From NCBI GenBank assembly GCA_030830005.1, contig JAURNV010000024.1, forward strand, positions 1 through 64,000: DNA of 64,000 nucleotides. The letters run 5' to 3'. Below the pieces are notes generated by a model. That model was not told where the DNA came from. It did not search any database and saw only the letters and a list, made by a program, of their open reading frames with translations. The translations under genes and the position numbers were made by a program. Numbering within the stretch: the stretch's first letter is position 1; every line of letters starts with the position of its first letter. This DNA comes from Flavobacteriaceae bacterium (GTDB lineage Bacteria > Bacteroidota > Bacteroidia > Flavobacteriales > Flavobacteriaceae). Shown here in pieces: positions 1 through 7,490 of this stretch.

Positions 1-17
1 AACTGAGCTACTCTCGC
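1..17 (-). tRNA. tRNA 5' end, cut by window edge (probably tRNA-Gly)
   Basis: Read on the minus strand, the first 17 bases are GCGAGAGTAGCTCAGTT, which is an acceptor 5' strand followed by the start of a D-arm. The anticodon lies outside the window. The acceptor sequence and the order Thr, Tyr, then this gene match the tRNA-Thr, tRNA-Tyr, tRNA-Gly, tuf order common in Flavobacteriaceae, so Gly is an inference from context. Confidence 0.6.
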
Positions 18-100
18 GTTGTACCGAAAAGAGGTATTTTCGGTGTTGGTACTTCATCACAAATATAAAAAACTTTTGGTTTTATGCTTGAGAATTAGAG

Positions 101-183
101 TGGGGAGAGCAGGATTCGAACCTGCGAAGGTAAAAACCAACAGATTTACAGTCTGTCCTCGTTGGCCGCTTGAGTATCTCCCC
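101..183 (-). tRNA. tRNA-Tyr (GTA)
   Basis: On the minus strand the acceptor arm GGGGAGA pairs with TCTCCCC, followed by discriminator A. The anticodon stem ACAGA/TCTGT encloses GTA. The T-arm reads GGTTCGAATCC. At 83 nt with a long variable arm it is a class II tRNA, as expected for Tyr. It is co-oriented with rpsU-xerC-hpf and tRNA-Thr and is probably processed from the same transcript. Confidence 0.95.
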
Positions 184-225
184 TATTACAAAGAACAACA
201 CCCCACAAAGGGGTGAAAATTAAAG

Positions 226-299
226 AGCCGATGGAGGGACTCGAACCCACGACCTGCTGATTACAAATCAGCTGCTCTAGCCAGCTGAGCTACATCGGC
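226..299 (-). tRNA. tRNA-Thr (TGT)
   Basis: On the minus strand the acceptor GCCGATG pairs with CATCGGC. The D-arm, the anticodon stem CTGAT/ATCAG with loop anticodon TGT, and the T-arm GGTTCGAGTCC are all canonical. It lies about 60 bp downstream of hpf and 42 bp upstream of tRNA-Tyr on the same strand, in the translation-operon arrangement typical of Flavobacteriaceae. Confidence 0.95.
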
Positions 300-360
300 G
301 AATGCTCCCATTTAGAAGCGGTTGCAAATGTAATAATTAATTTATTTGGCTTCAAAAAAA

Positions 361-675
361 TTAAACCCCATTTTGAAAAGATCTTAAATGTTTCTCTTTA
401 CTTCGTATAAGTAAGCGTTCTACCGCTCTAGATGCTGCGTCAAAAGCTTCCTCGAATGTGCCACTTTCTTTTTTAACCATGAGTGTATCGCCTGGAATTT
501 TAACTTTTATTTCTACCTGCGTCGTGCGTTTTTGCGCTGATTTTTCTAGCTTCATGTACAAATCTGTAGACAAAATCTTGCCGTAATAGTGTTGGTACTT
601 ATCAATGCGCTTGGCAATGAATTTCTTAAGACTAGATTTTAATGAAAAGTTAAGGGCTTGAATTGTGATTCGCAT
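361..675 (-). CDS. hpf: Short-form hibernation promoting factor / ribosome-associated RaiA family
   Basis: This 104-residue protein is the length of short HPF/RaiA. It starts MRITIQALNF and has the family's beta-alpha-beta layout: an early amphipathic helix with a Lys/Arg-rich face (residues about 12-28), and a C-terminal helix (FEEAFDAASRAVERLL). It ends in a basic tail and has no long C-terminal dimerisation domain. HPF proteins bind the 30S decoding region during stationary phase and block translation. It sits about 45 bp downstream of the xerC-like gene and just upstream of the tRNA cluster, consistent with co-transcription from the rpsU promoter. Calling it HPF rather than RaiA rests on length only. 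Confidence 0.9.
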   Translation of the reverse strand: MRITIQALNFSLKSSLKKFIAKRIDKYQHYYGKILSTDLYMKLEKSAQKRTTQVEIKVKIPGDTLMVKKESGTFEEAFDAASRAVERLLIRSKEKHLRSFQNGV

Positions 676-719
676 AATTATAAATTAAAATTTAAACTGG
701 GCGAACTTGGCGCGAATAC

Positions 720-1610
720 TTACTTTTTTGCTCTAGGGTGTGCAGCGCGGTAGGCGTCTTGCACTTTTGGAAGCTGAACTTTAGTGTATTCTTGAGTAGC
801 GGCCAAGCTTTCATGGCCAAGTATTTCCTTAACCACGTTGATGTCAGCACCTGCATCCAACATGTGAGTAGCAAAGCTATGGCGTAGCACATGTGGAGAA
901 GTGCGTATCTTACTTGATACTGCTCTAAAATACGTTTTTATTAGGCGATATACAAAATTAGGGTAGGTTTTTTTACCCTTATCAGTAACCAACAGAAAGT
1001 TATGCTTAGAGGCTCCATCAATTGCATTCCGCTGTTCGCAATAGGACTCTAATTCATGTATAAAAGAGGGTAAAATTGGAATAATTCGCTCTTTATTCCT
1101 TTTTCCCAACACTCTGAGTTGTTGTTGCATCCAATCCACATCAGTAAGCTTGAGGTTAATCAATTCAGACTGGCGCATACCAGTGGTATACATTAGTTCT
1201 ATGGCCACTGCATCTCGAATTCCTGGAAACGTACTTTTATCTATCGCCAAAAGCACATTTTCAACCTCTTCAATACTAAAAGGAAGAATAAATGTTTTTT
1301 TTGCTTTAATGGTCTTATGCTGTGCTAAAGGATGGCTCTGCATTAAGCCAATAGTTTGCATGTATTTATAAAATGAGTTTAGCGTTGCACATTTTCTATT
1401 GATACTGCGCATAGAAATGCCTTGTTGAGATAGTGAAATTACAAAATCTCTAACCATACCGTAGTGCACTTTACATAAGTCTTGCAATTGGTACGTGTCA
1501 CTGCAGTGCACCGTAAAATCCTGAATATCTTTACGATATGCAATAATTGTGAGTGCAGAATAGTTTTTCTCAGCCGCTAAATAACGAAGAAAAGCATCAA
1601 CATTGTCCAT
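720..1610 (-). CDS. xerC: XerC-type tyrosine recombinase
   Basis: This 296-residue protein is the usual length of XerC/XerD. It has an N-terminal SAM-like DNA-binding domain (residues about 1-90) and a C-terminal catalytic domain. All catalytic residues are visible: Arg146 (TTGMRQSEL), Lys170, His240 and Arg243 (HVLRHSF), His266 (LGHESL) and the nucleophile Tyr275. Xer recombinases resolve chromosome dimers at dif. The location between rpsU and hpf is a conserved flavobacterial context, so this is the housekeeping enzyme and not a mobile integrase. Which partner (XerC or XerD) it represents is less certain, and no dif site is evident nearby. Confidence 0.88.
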   Translation of the reverse strand: MDNVDAFLRYLAAEKNYSALTIIAYRKDIQDFTVHCSDTYQLQDLCKVHYGMVRDFVISLSQQGISMRSINRKCATLNSFYKYMQTIGLMQSHPLAQHKTIKAKKTFILPFSIEEVENVLLAIDKSTFPGIRDAVAIELMYTTGMRQSELINLKLTDVDWMQQQLRVLGKRNKERIIPILPSFIHELESYCEQRNAIDGASKHNFLLVTDKGKKTYPNFVYRLIKTYFRAVSSKIRTSPHVLRHSFATHMLDAGADINVVKEILGHESLAATQEYTKVQLPKVQDAYRAAHPRAKK

Positions 1611-1634
1611 ACAGACAAGGTATGAAAAGAAAAA

Positions 1635-1829
1635 TTAATTTTCTTCTTTATCGCGAAGGTGCTGAATATAGGAAGCTTTTTGGATTTGTGCCCGCCGAGA
1701 AACCGAAGGTTTTGTGAACGTTTGACGTTCACGAAGCTGACGCATGGCCCCTGTTTTATCAAATTTACGCTTAAAACGCTTCAGCGCTCTATCGATATTT
1801 TCACCGTCTTTAATTGGAATAATTAACAT
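1635..1829 (-). CDS. rpsU: 30S ribosomal protein S21
   Basis: This 64-residue, strongly basic protein begins MLIIPIKDGENIDRALKRFK, the S21 signature, and carries the KFxKxGxMRxLRERQxFxKPSxxRR pattern in its middle. S21 is a late-assembling 30S protein near the anti-Shine-Dalgarno end of 16S rRNA. It is the first gene of the minus-strand run that continues through xerC, hpf and the tRNAs, and a good Bacteroidota promoter lies about 35 bp upstream of its ATG. The downstream gap to xerC is only 24 bp. Confidence 0.97.
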   Translation of the reverse strand: MLIIPIKDGENIDRALKRFKRKFDKTGAMRQLRERQTFTKPSVSRRAQIQKASYIQHLRDKEEN

Positions 1830-1862
1830 GAACCTTACCTCCTCTCTTTAAAATTAAGGTTG

Positions 1863-1894
1863 CAAATATAGCGGTTATTTCTAATAACCCACAA
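1863..1894 (-). promoter_or_regulatory. Promoter for the rpsU-xerC-hpf-tRNA operon
   Basis: On the minus strand TTG (1894-1892) is followed after 21 bp by TATATTTG (1870-1863). This matches the Bacteroidota consensus of a -33 TTTG/TTG and a -7 TAnnTTTG with 19-21 bp spacing. The predicted start of transcription is near 1857, giving a leader of about 30 nt before the rpsU ATG. The -33 element falls just outside the 3' end of the acyl-CoA dehydrogenase gene. Confidence 0.6.
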
Positions 1895-1896
1895 GG

Positions 1897-3060
1897 CTAT
1901 TTTAAAATTTGATTAGCAATTACCACTTTTTGTATTTCGGATGTTCCTTCGCCGATGGTACAAAGTTTTGCGTCGCGGTAAAATTTCTCTACTGGAAATT
2001 CTTTAGAATACCCATAACCTCCAAAAATTTGAACCGCTTCGTTAGATGCTCGCACACAAGTTTCCGATGCAAACAATTTAGACATCGCACTAATTTTTGT
2101 CATTCTGCGGCCGGAATTTTTCTCGTAACAGGCTTTGTGCATCAGCAATTCCGATGCTTCTATATCTGTTGCCATTTGTGCCAATTTAAAAGATATCCCT
2201 TGAAAAGAATTAATAGGTTTACCAAATTGAACTCGTTCTGAAGAGTATTTTAATGCAGCTTCATAAGCTCCACGGGCAATACCTAAAGATAGTGCTGCAA
2301 TAGAAATGCGACCACCATCCAAAATTTTCATTGATTGTATAAAGCCATCGCCGATATCTCCTAACCTATTTTCGTCAGGAATTCGGCATTGATCAAACAC
2401 CAATTCTGCGGTTTCTGAGGCACGCATGCCAAGCTTATTTTCTTTCTTTCCTGCATAAAACCCAGGTGTTCCACGCTCAACGACAAACGCAGTCATGCCA
2501 TGACTATCTCCTTTTTCACCAGTACGCACTATTACAACAGCAATATTTCCGCTGCTCCCGTGAGTAATGAAATTTTTAGTCCCATTGATTATCCACTCAT
2601 TGCCTTCACGTACCGCAGTAGAGTTCATCCCGCCTGCATCGGATCCCGTATTGTGTTCAGTAAGCCCCCACGCGCCTATCCACTGCCCTGAAGCAAGTTT
2701 AGGCAACCAACGTTGTTTTTGTTCTTCTGAACCAAATTGTAAAATGTGGTTTGTACACAGTGAATTGTGCGCTGCAATAGACAATCCGATGGATGGGTCA
2801 ACTTTTGAAATTTCTTCAATAATGGCGGTATATTCAAAATAACCTAATCCAGCACCACCATATACTTCGGGAACGAGAACTCCCATAAAACCCATAGCCC
2901 CAGCTTGATGCAAAACTTCCTTTGGGAAAAACTGGCGTTCATCCCAATCCATAACATGAGGAGCAATGTACTGCTTAGCAAATTCGCGGGCAGATGCCGC
3001 TACCATTTCATGGGTTTCCCCTAACTCAAAAATAGGACCAGATTGAAGTTCAGTTCTCAT
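1897..3060 (-). CDS. Acyl-CoA dehydrogenase
   Basis: This 387-residue, full-length protein belongs to the acyl-CoA dehydrogenase family. It has an N-terminal helical domain, the middle-domain signature GAWGLTEHNTGSDAGG (residues about 131-146) and a C-terminal helical domain with QIFGGYGYSKEFPVEKFYRDAK. The catalytic base is Glu371 in the GEGTSEIQ motif. It oxidises acyl-CoA to trans-2-enoyl-CoA with FAD and passes electrons to ETF. The glutamate position is that of the short/medium-chain and butyryl/glutaryl-like enzymes, but chain-length preference cannot be read from the sequence. It follows the helix-hairpin-helix gene by 1 bp on the same strand. Confidence 0.92.
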   Translation of the reverse strand: MRTELQSGPIFELGETHEMVAASAREFAKQYIAPHVMDWDERQFFPKEVLHQAGAMGFMGVLVPEVYGGAGLGYFEYTAIIEEISKVDPSIGLSIAAHNSLCTNHILQFGSEEQKQRWLPKLASGQWIGAWGLTEHNTGSDAGGMNSTAVREGNEWIINGTKNFITHGSSGNIAVVIVRTGEKGDSHGMTAFVVERGTPGFYAGKKENKLGMRASETAELVFDQCRIPDENRLGDIGDGFIQSMKILDGGRISIAALSLGIARGAYEAALKYSSERVQFGKPINSFQGISFKLAQMATDIEASELLMHKACYEKNSGRRMTKISAMSKLFASETCVRASNEAVQIFGGYGYSKEFPVEKFYRDAKLCTIGEGTSEIQKVVIANQILK

Positions 3061-3061
3061 A

Positions 3062-3832
3062 CTAATTAAAGGACAAATATAATGATAATCTTGCTTTTTT
3101 AACGGAATCCAATTGATGAATAACAGATAGGTCTTCCCACGAATTCAAGTTTTCCTTCTGTGTTCTCACTGCAACAATTTTACTAGCCAATGCATTATTT
3201 ACATAATGCAAACCAGAAAGTTGACTAAGTGTTAACTCATTGATATTCTTTTTTTGAATAAAAGGAATAGAGTCTAGCTTGAAGTGCACCCAAATCCGCT
3301 GTTGGATTTCGGGCGTAAGCCCCCAAACATCAGCCAACTGATCTTTTACTAAAAATCCGCCTAATTTATTTCGTAATTCAAGAATGCGTTGTGCGTAAAC
3401 CTTGCCAATACCACTTACTAGCTGCAAATCAGTAGTCGTAGCAGTATTAAGCTCTTTTTTAACAACCTTTTCTTTGCTGTAATTTGCAGCAGGGAATTGA
3501 GACTTGGGTAACTTTAAGTAAGGACGTATTCGTCTAATTTCACTTTCCGATAATTTAGAGACTTGCCTAAAAACCTGTAGTGAATTTATGTAATTTCCTG
3601 TTGCCCTAAATGCGCGAATACGATTGACCGCTTCAATGGGAATATCTAATTGATAGGCTTTAAAATCAGAAATGTAGTTTGGATTAAAAGGAAATATGGT
3701 GTCTTTACTTTCAACATAATTTATTGCCATGAGTGAATCAGCTTTTCGCTGTAAAATGCTGTCAAGCAATAATGTTGAAGGAGCTTTATGAGGCGCCATG
3801 GGAACAAACAACATTCCCAAATGCAACACCAA
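3062..3832 (-). CDS. Helix-hairpin-helix domain protein; N-terminus in another frame
   Basis: The 256 residues visible in this frame contain repeated helix-hairpin-helix units. One is LNTATTTDLQLVSGIGKVYAQRILELR (residues about 128-154), resembling the ComEA-type HhH motif. A second is INELTLSQLSGLHYVNNALASKIV. HhH units of this kind bind DNA non-specifically, and in Flavobacteriaceae such proteins carry an N-terminal membrane anchor. The open frame starts at a TTG inside a hydrophobic stretch (LVLHLGMLFVPMAP), so the start is not credible. The missing N-terminus lies upstream in another frame across an 8-bp A run (3831-3838); see the next entry. With one base removed the protein would be about 281 residues. 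A cellular role (uptake or repair) is not established. Confidence 0.75.
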   Translation of the reverse strand: MVLHLGMLFVPMAPHKAPSTLLLDSILQRKADSLMAINYVESKDTIFPFNPNYISDFKAYQLDIPIEAVNRIRAFRATGNYINSLQVFRQVSKLSESEIRRIRPYLKLPKSQFPAANYSKEKVVKKELNTATTTDLQLVSGIGKVYAQRILELRNKLGGFLVKDQLADVWGLTPEIQQRIWVHFKLDSIPFIQKKNINELTLSQLSGLHYVNNALASKIVAVRTQKENLNSWEDLSVIHQLDSVKKARLSLYLSFN

Positions 3833-3908
3833 AAAAAATAGCTAGTGTCCAAATAACACCTCTACGTTGAGACTTGGTTAGGCTAAGATTTGATGGGGAT
3901 GAATTCAA
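3831..3908 (-). other. Out-of-frame N-terminal segment of the helix-hairpin-helix gene
   Basis: From a TTG at 3908, 8 bp after the AgcS stop codon, the minus strand reads MNSSPSNLSLTKSQRRGVI and then WTLAIFF. That is a basic segment followed by the start of a transmembrane helix. After the T8 run on the coding strand this frame drifts and stops at 3788-3786. Removing one T joins it to the downstream frame (LVLHLGMLFV) and completes a 20-residue transmembrane helix of the N-in type. The cause could be sequencing error, genuine mutation or slippage. Confidence 0.6.
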
Positions 3909-3916
3909 AACATTTG

Positions 3917-5515
3917 CTACGTTTTTACTTTAATCGCTGTTAAATATCTTGTCAATTCTTCTTTAACTCTTGGGAACAAGAAAAATAACCCTATCATGTT
4001 TGGAAATACTAGGGCTAAAATCATCGCATCCGAAAATGTCCATACAGCAGACATATCTCCAGCAGCGCCAATGACAATAAAAATTAAAAACAGAACCTTA
4101 TAGGTTAAATCAGACCACTTGTTTTTACCAAAAATAAACATCCATGATTGAAGACCATAATAGGACCATGAAATCATGGTAGATATGGCAAATAACACCA
4201 CGGCAATGGTTAAAAAAGGTCCTGAGAAAGAAATATATTTAGCAAAGGCAGCAGCTGTAATTCCTGCTCCTTCTACCGCTTCGCCGTCTATCAAAACTAC
4301 TCCGTTTTCACCCCCGTAAGCAAATACTGAGTTGTCTCCATTAAAAATAATGATTACTAAGGCAGTCATGGTACAAATAACAACAGTATCTATAAAGGGC
4401 TCAAGTAAAGCGACTAACCCTTCAGAAGCGGCGTATTTGGTTTTTACTGCCGAATGTGCGATTGATGCTGAACCTGCGCCTGCTTCATTAGAAAATGCAG
4501 CACGCCGAAATCCTGTAATAAGGACACCTAATAATCCTCCCAAACCTGCTTGAGGACTAAATGCTTGGTAAAAAATCTGACCAAAAGCATTATCAACATA
4601 ATCATAGTTTAATAGAATTATGTACAAACATGCGCCTATGTAAAGAACAGCCATAAGAGGAACAATTTTTTCAGTAACTGATGCAATTCGTTTAATACCA
4701 CCAATAATGATTATTCCTACGAAAATCATCATGATGATTCCAATAATTGTACGTGCGCTTCCTCCAGTCATTCCAAATGAATCTACAAGTTGCATAGCAG
4801 CTTGGTTAGACTGAGCAGCGTTGCCACCTCCAAAAGAAGCGCCAACACATAGAAGTGCGAAAGTCACAGCTAAGAATTTTCCAAAACGAGCAAATCCCCG
4901 TTCTTTCAATCCTTTTGATAAATAATACATTGGACCGCCGTAGACCGTGCCATCTTCACCAACATCACGGTATTTTACCCCAAGCGTGCATTCCACAAAT
5001 TTTGTAGACATCCCAATAAGACCACATAAAATCATCCAAAAAGTAGCCCCAGGACCACCTACAGCAATGGCTAAGGCTACTCCCGCAATATTACCATTTC
5101 CAACCGTACCCGATACAGCGGTAGCCAAGGCCTGAAAATGGCTTACCTCACCGTCTTTACTTTCATCTTTTATGGTATCTACTACATCCCCTTTAGCCAC
5201 ATGTACAGAGGGTTTTTCTACAACCCCGTGGCGATCAATTTCGTCATGTTTACCACGTACAACCCCAATGGCTAATGGAAATTTTCGGATATTAATAAAA
5301 CCGAAATAAAGCGTAAAAAACATAGCCCCCCCTACCAATAAAATTATAATTGTAGGAACATCGGTGCCTGGGAAATTATGAAGAATTACATTTCCCCACC
5401 AGTCTGCTATGGGTGTAAAAGCTTCATTAATTCTATCGTCAATTCCTTTTTCTTGGGTTTGTGCTACTAGTGGTAGGCAAAAAAAAGTAAACAGGAATAT
5501 TGTAAAATTTTTCAT
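3917..5515 (-). CDS. AgcS-family sodium:alanine/glycine symporter
   Basis: This protein of about 532 residues is in the alanine/glycine:cation symporter family (AGCS). The chosen start (ATG 5515, MKNFTIFLFTFF) avoids overlap with the upstream gene. It begins with a cleavable-looking signal segment ending VAQTQ, then about ten transmembrane helices. Family motifs visible include a GTVGNGNIAGVA-type substrate loop (residues about 136-147), GASFGGGNAAQSNQ and FSNEAGAGSASIAHSA. It probably imports alanine or glycine with Na+ across the inner membrane. The N-terminal periplasmic extension is longer than in many bacterial members but occurs in Bacteroidota ones. Confidence 0.92.
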   Translation of the reverse strand: MKNFTIFLFTFFCLPLVAQTQEKGIDDRINEAFTPIADWWGNVILHNFPGTDVPTIIILLVGGAMFFTLYFGFINIRKFPLAIGVVRGKHDEIDRHGVVEKPSVHVAKGDVVDTIKDESKDGEVSHFQALATAVSGTVGNGNIAGVALAIAVGGPGATFWMILCGLIGMSTKFVECTLGVKYRDVGEDGTVYGGPMYYLSKGLKERGFARFGKFLAVTFALLCVGASFGGGNAAQSNQAAMQLVDSFGMTGGSARTIIGIIMMIFVGIIIIGGIKRIASVTEKIVPLMAVLYIGACLYIILLNYDYVDNAFGQIFYQAFSPQAGLGGLLGVLITGFRRAAFSNEAGAGSASIAHSAVKTKYAASEGLVALLEPFIDTVVICTMTALVIIIFNGDNSVFAYGGENGVVLIDGEAVEGAGITAAAFAKYISFSGPFLTIAVVLFAISTMISWSYYGLQSWMFIFGKNKWSDLTYKVLFLIFIVIGAAGDMSAVWTFSDAMILALVFPNMIGLFFLFPRVKEELTRYLTAIKVKT

Positions 5516-5525
5516 AAAAAATAGA

Positions 5526-5753
5526 TTATAAATCAAAAACTGATGAGCGTTTGGAAAACAGAAAATCTTTCATCTTAAGCCAAAATGCGAGTACCAAATA
5601 TAGGGCAAAGCCTCCCCCCAACGAAAAAAAACTGAGATAGATAAAGAAAATACGAACGTTTTTAGCCTTCATACCTAGCCGTTCGGCAAGTCTGGAGCAA
5701 ACTTCAAATCCTCTTTTTTCAAAAAAATAACGCGTTTCGTGTAGTAAACTCAT
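5526..5753 (-). CDS. PspC-domain small membrane protein
   Basis: This 75-residue protein has the PspC layout: a soluble amphipathic start (FEKRGFEVCSRLAERLGM), then the conserved NVRIFFIYLSFF segment leading into one or two transmembrane helices with a Gly-rich turn (SLGGGFALYLVLAFWL). PspC proteins take part in the phage-shock membrane-stress response, but flavobacterial single-domain versions are mostly uncharacterised. No pspA or pspF is present in this window. It is 15 bp downstream of DUF2851 and its stop lies about 10 bp before the AgcS ATG, so the three are probably co-transcribed. Confidence 0.85.
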   Translation of the reverse strand: MSLLHETRYFFEKRGFEVCSRLAERLGMKAKNVRIFFIYLSFFSLGGGFALYLVLAFWLKMKDFLFSKRSSVFDL

Positions 5754-5767
5754 TTAGGCAAATGTAA

Positions 5768-7036
5768 TCAAAGATTTAAAAGTGTATGTCCGAAGCTGCA
5801 CTGTAAACAACGCCTAGAATCACAATAATTATGTTTTAATTGAAGGCACGCCTGACTTTCTAGCGCATCGTCAATTGGGCATCCCAAGTTATTAAAATTA
5901 GACGTATAAACGTTTTTTTCTGCTGGGAGTTGGTGCATCCAATCCAATACCAAGTCTTTCCGCTTATCTCCTTTGTAACTGTAATAATGAAATAAAAATG
6001 GAAACACGGTATTGATCAACAACAACTGGTTGAAAGATTTGCTTGTACGATTTATACGTTTATTTGATGGGGTTCTAAAATGATAATGTTTCTCCCAAAA
6101 AGGAGAGGTTTTTGAAATGAATAGTTCGTCAAAGTCTTTGATTGACTTGATCTTGTGCACAAGGGATAATAAGCGTGGTCTTTTATGTAATAGCCATGCC
6201 AATTGTGCCAATCGAATAGTAGGAAAATTCGAAGGCCGTAAGCGGAAGAATTGTACCCTTTCTGAAATGGGAGATAACGCGTGTTTATTTCTTAAATAGG
6301 TGTATATTTTAGCCTGCTTACAGAAATAATTATTCTCGATAGGAAGCTCAAACAAACCCACTTGCCCCATAAACAAAGCTTCTAAATTTTCTAAATTTTC
6401 TGCACTTTTAAGTACAACCTTCCAAGGAATGGAAAGCATCATTTTAGAAAAGGCTATTCCGTTATAATTCAAACCAAAGCCCTTTGCAAGTGAAATTAAA
6501 AAAACTGCCTCCCAATTATTTTTTGAAAGTGCTAACCAACTTTGAATCAAGGTTGTTTTCTCTTGAAGTCGCTCAACATATAGGCGTTCCCAAAATTGTT
6601 TTCTAACAAATTCTGGAAGTCGATGGAGCTCATCTTCACAAAGTGTCCATTTACTCGACTGTGAGTTCCATTTGGTATATTTTTCGATTATATCTTCAGG
6701 TGCATACTCGGCTAAACACAAGGTGGGCATAGGCTGTTGACTTGTGTCTGCAATAGGCACATCGTCTTGCCAAACCACATGCAGCACCACATTATCATAG
6801 GCATTATCAAGATGATGATTATGATTAAACCAATCCGAAGAGCGAATATGGAGCTCAACATTACCAACCCATAGGGTGTTGTTTAATTGAATGTGCGCAT
6901 TGAAAAAATCAGGGCCTTCATATTGGTTTTCCTGACCCGGCTTAACAACAAAAAGAGTATCTCCCGACGTAGTTTTTAGTTGACTACTTCGAAACTTTTG
7001 TGTCTTCCACAAATAGGCGAGCAGTTCTTCGCGCAA
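5768..7036 (-). CDS. DUF2851 family protein
   Basis: This 422-residue protein matches DUF2851, a Bacteroidota family of unknown function. It begins with TTG (MREELLAYLWKTQKF). The N-terminal third is the best-conserved part: a YEGPDFFNAHIQL segment followed by WVGNVELHIRSSDW and a His-rich NHNHHLDNAYDNVVLHVVW stretch, which looks like a nuclease-fold core with candidate metal ligands. The C-terminus ends in a four-Cys patch around CDSRRCLQC that could bind a metal. No function is assigned. It is 14 bp downstream of the rhodanese gene on the same strand. Confidence 0.88.
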   Translation of the reverse strand: MREELLAYLWKTQKFRSSQLKTTSGDTLFVVKPGQENQYEGPDFFNAHIQLNNTLWVGNVELHIRSSDWFNHNHHLDNAYDNVVLHVVWQDDVPIADTSQQPMPTLCLAEYAPEDIIEKYTKWNSQSSKWTLCEDELHRLPEFVRKQFWERLYVERLQEKTTLIQSWLALSKNNWEAVFLISLAKGFGLNYNGIAFSKMMLSIPWKVVLKSAENLENLEALFMGQVGLFELPIENNYFCKQAKIYTYLRNKHALSPISERVQFFRLRPSNFPTIRLAQLAWLLHKRPRLLSLVHKIKSIKDFDELFISKTSPFWEKHYHFRTPSNKRINRTSKSFNQLLLINTVFPFLFHYYSYKGDKRKDLVLDWMHQLPAEKNVYTSNFNNLGCPIDDALESQACLQLKHNYCDSRRCLQCSFGHTLLNL

Positions 7037-7050
7037 CAGTCATAAGGGTA

Positions 7051-7431
7051 TTACTCCTCCAAATCGCCCTCCCAAGAAAGGACACCACCTTCAAGATTAT
7101 AAACAGTTTCAAAACCCATTTGCTCCATTAGCTGACACGCTTGTCCGCTGCGAGCACCCGAACGACAATACACAAAATACGCCTTAGACTTGTCCAATTT
7201 CTCAATAGAGGAAATAAAATCTGCACCTCCACGGATATCTAAGTTTACTGCATTTTTAATATATCCACTTTCAAATTCTTCTTCTGTTCGAACATCGAGG
7301 ATTACAGCTCCTGAAGTTTGGCTATATAGTTCAGCCCACTCAGTAGGAAGTAGTTCGTTCATAATTGTCTGTTTTTTGGGCGAAGATACACACGATATAA
7401 AAATCAAACTAACGAAAAATAAAATGCGCAT
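7051..7431 (-). CDS. Rhodanese-domain lipoprotein
   Basis: This 126-residue protein is a single rhodanese domain with a lipoprotein signal. The N-terminus MRILFFVSLIFISC gives a lipobox Cys at 14, so the mature protein should be membrane-anchored in the periplasm. The active-site loop CRSGARSG has its catalytic Cys at 89, preceded by the conserved ILDVRTEEEFESGYI. Six-residue loops of this type fit sulfur transfer, but the natural donor and acceptor are unknown. It is the first gene of a minus-strand run (rhodanese, DUF2851, PspC, AgcS) and is divergent from the MarR gene. Confidence 0.9.
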   Translation of the reverse strand: MRILFFVSLIFISCVSSPKKQTIMNELLPTEWAELYSQTSGAVILDVRTEEEFESGYIKNAVNLDIRGGADFISSIEKLDKSKAYFVYCRSGARSGQACQLMEQMGFETVYNLEGGVLSWEGDLEE

Positions 7432-7441
7432 TTTCTTTTTT

Positions 7442-7449
7442 CAAATATA
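7442..7449 (-). promoter_or_regulatory. -7 element for the rhodanese gene
   Basis: The minus strand reads TATATTTG, an exact TAnnTTTG match, ending 10 bp before the rhodanese ATG. A TTG lies upstream but at 23 bp, longer than the usual spacing, so only the -7 element is well supported. Confidence 0.4.
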
Positions 7450-7458
7450 AAAATAAAT

Positions 7459-7466
7459 TATATTTG
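7459..7466 (+). promoter_or_regulatory. -7 element for the marR-yceI pair
   Basis: TATATTTG on the plus strand is an exact match to the Bacteroidota -7 consensus. It is 23 bp before the MarR ATG and lies within the 58-bp divergent gap with the rhodanese gene. No convincing -33 TTG is present at the expected distance. Confidence 0.45.
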
Positions 7467-7478
7467 TACCTACAATAG

Positions 7479-7490
7479 TTGTTATAACAA
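7479..7490. promoter_or_regulatory. Perfect 12-bp palindrome at the MarR start (candidate operator)
   Basis: TTGTTATAACAA is a perfect inverted repeat whose last base is the A of the MarR start codon. It sits just downstream of the predicted transcription start. MarR regulators typically bind palindromes of this size in their own promoters, so autoregulation of marR-yceI is a reasonable inference. Confidence 0.5.

Noticed and set aside
19-216. Plus-strand open frame through tRNA-Tyr
   Set aside because: It is antisense to a tRNA and its translation is the usual artefact of the tRNA T-arm.
720-1610. XerC-like gene as a mobile-element or integron integrase
   Set aside because: The rpsU-hpf-tRNA context is the conserved housekeeping location, no attI or cassette array is next to it, and the protein has the standard Xer length without an integron-specific insertion.
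4332-4553. Longer frames antisense to agcS, gltB, ftsH, valS and other large genes
   Set aside because: They are shadows of the real genes, with no family match and no regulatory signals of their own.
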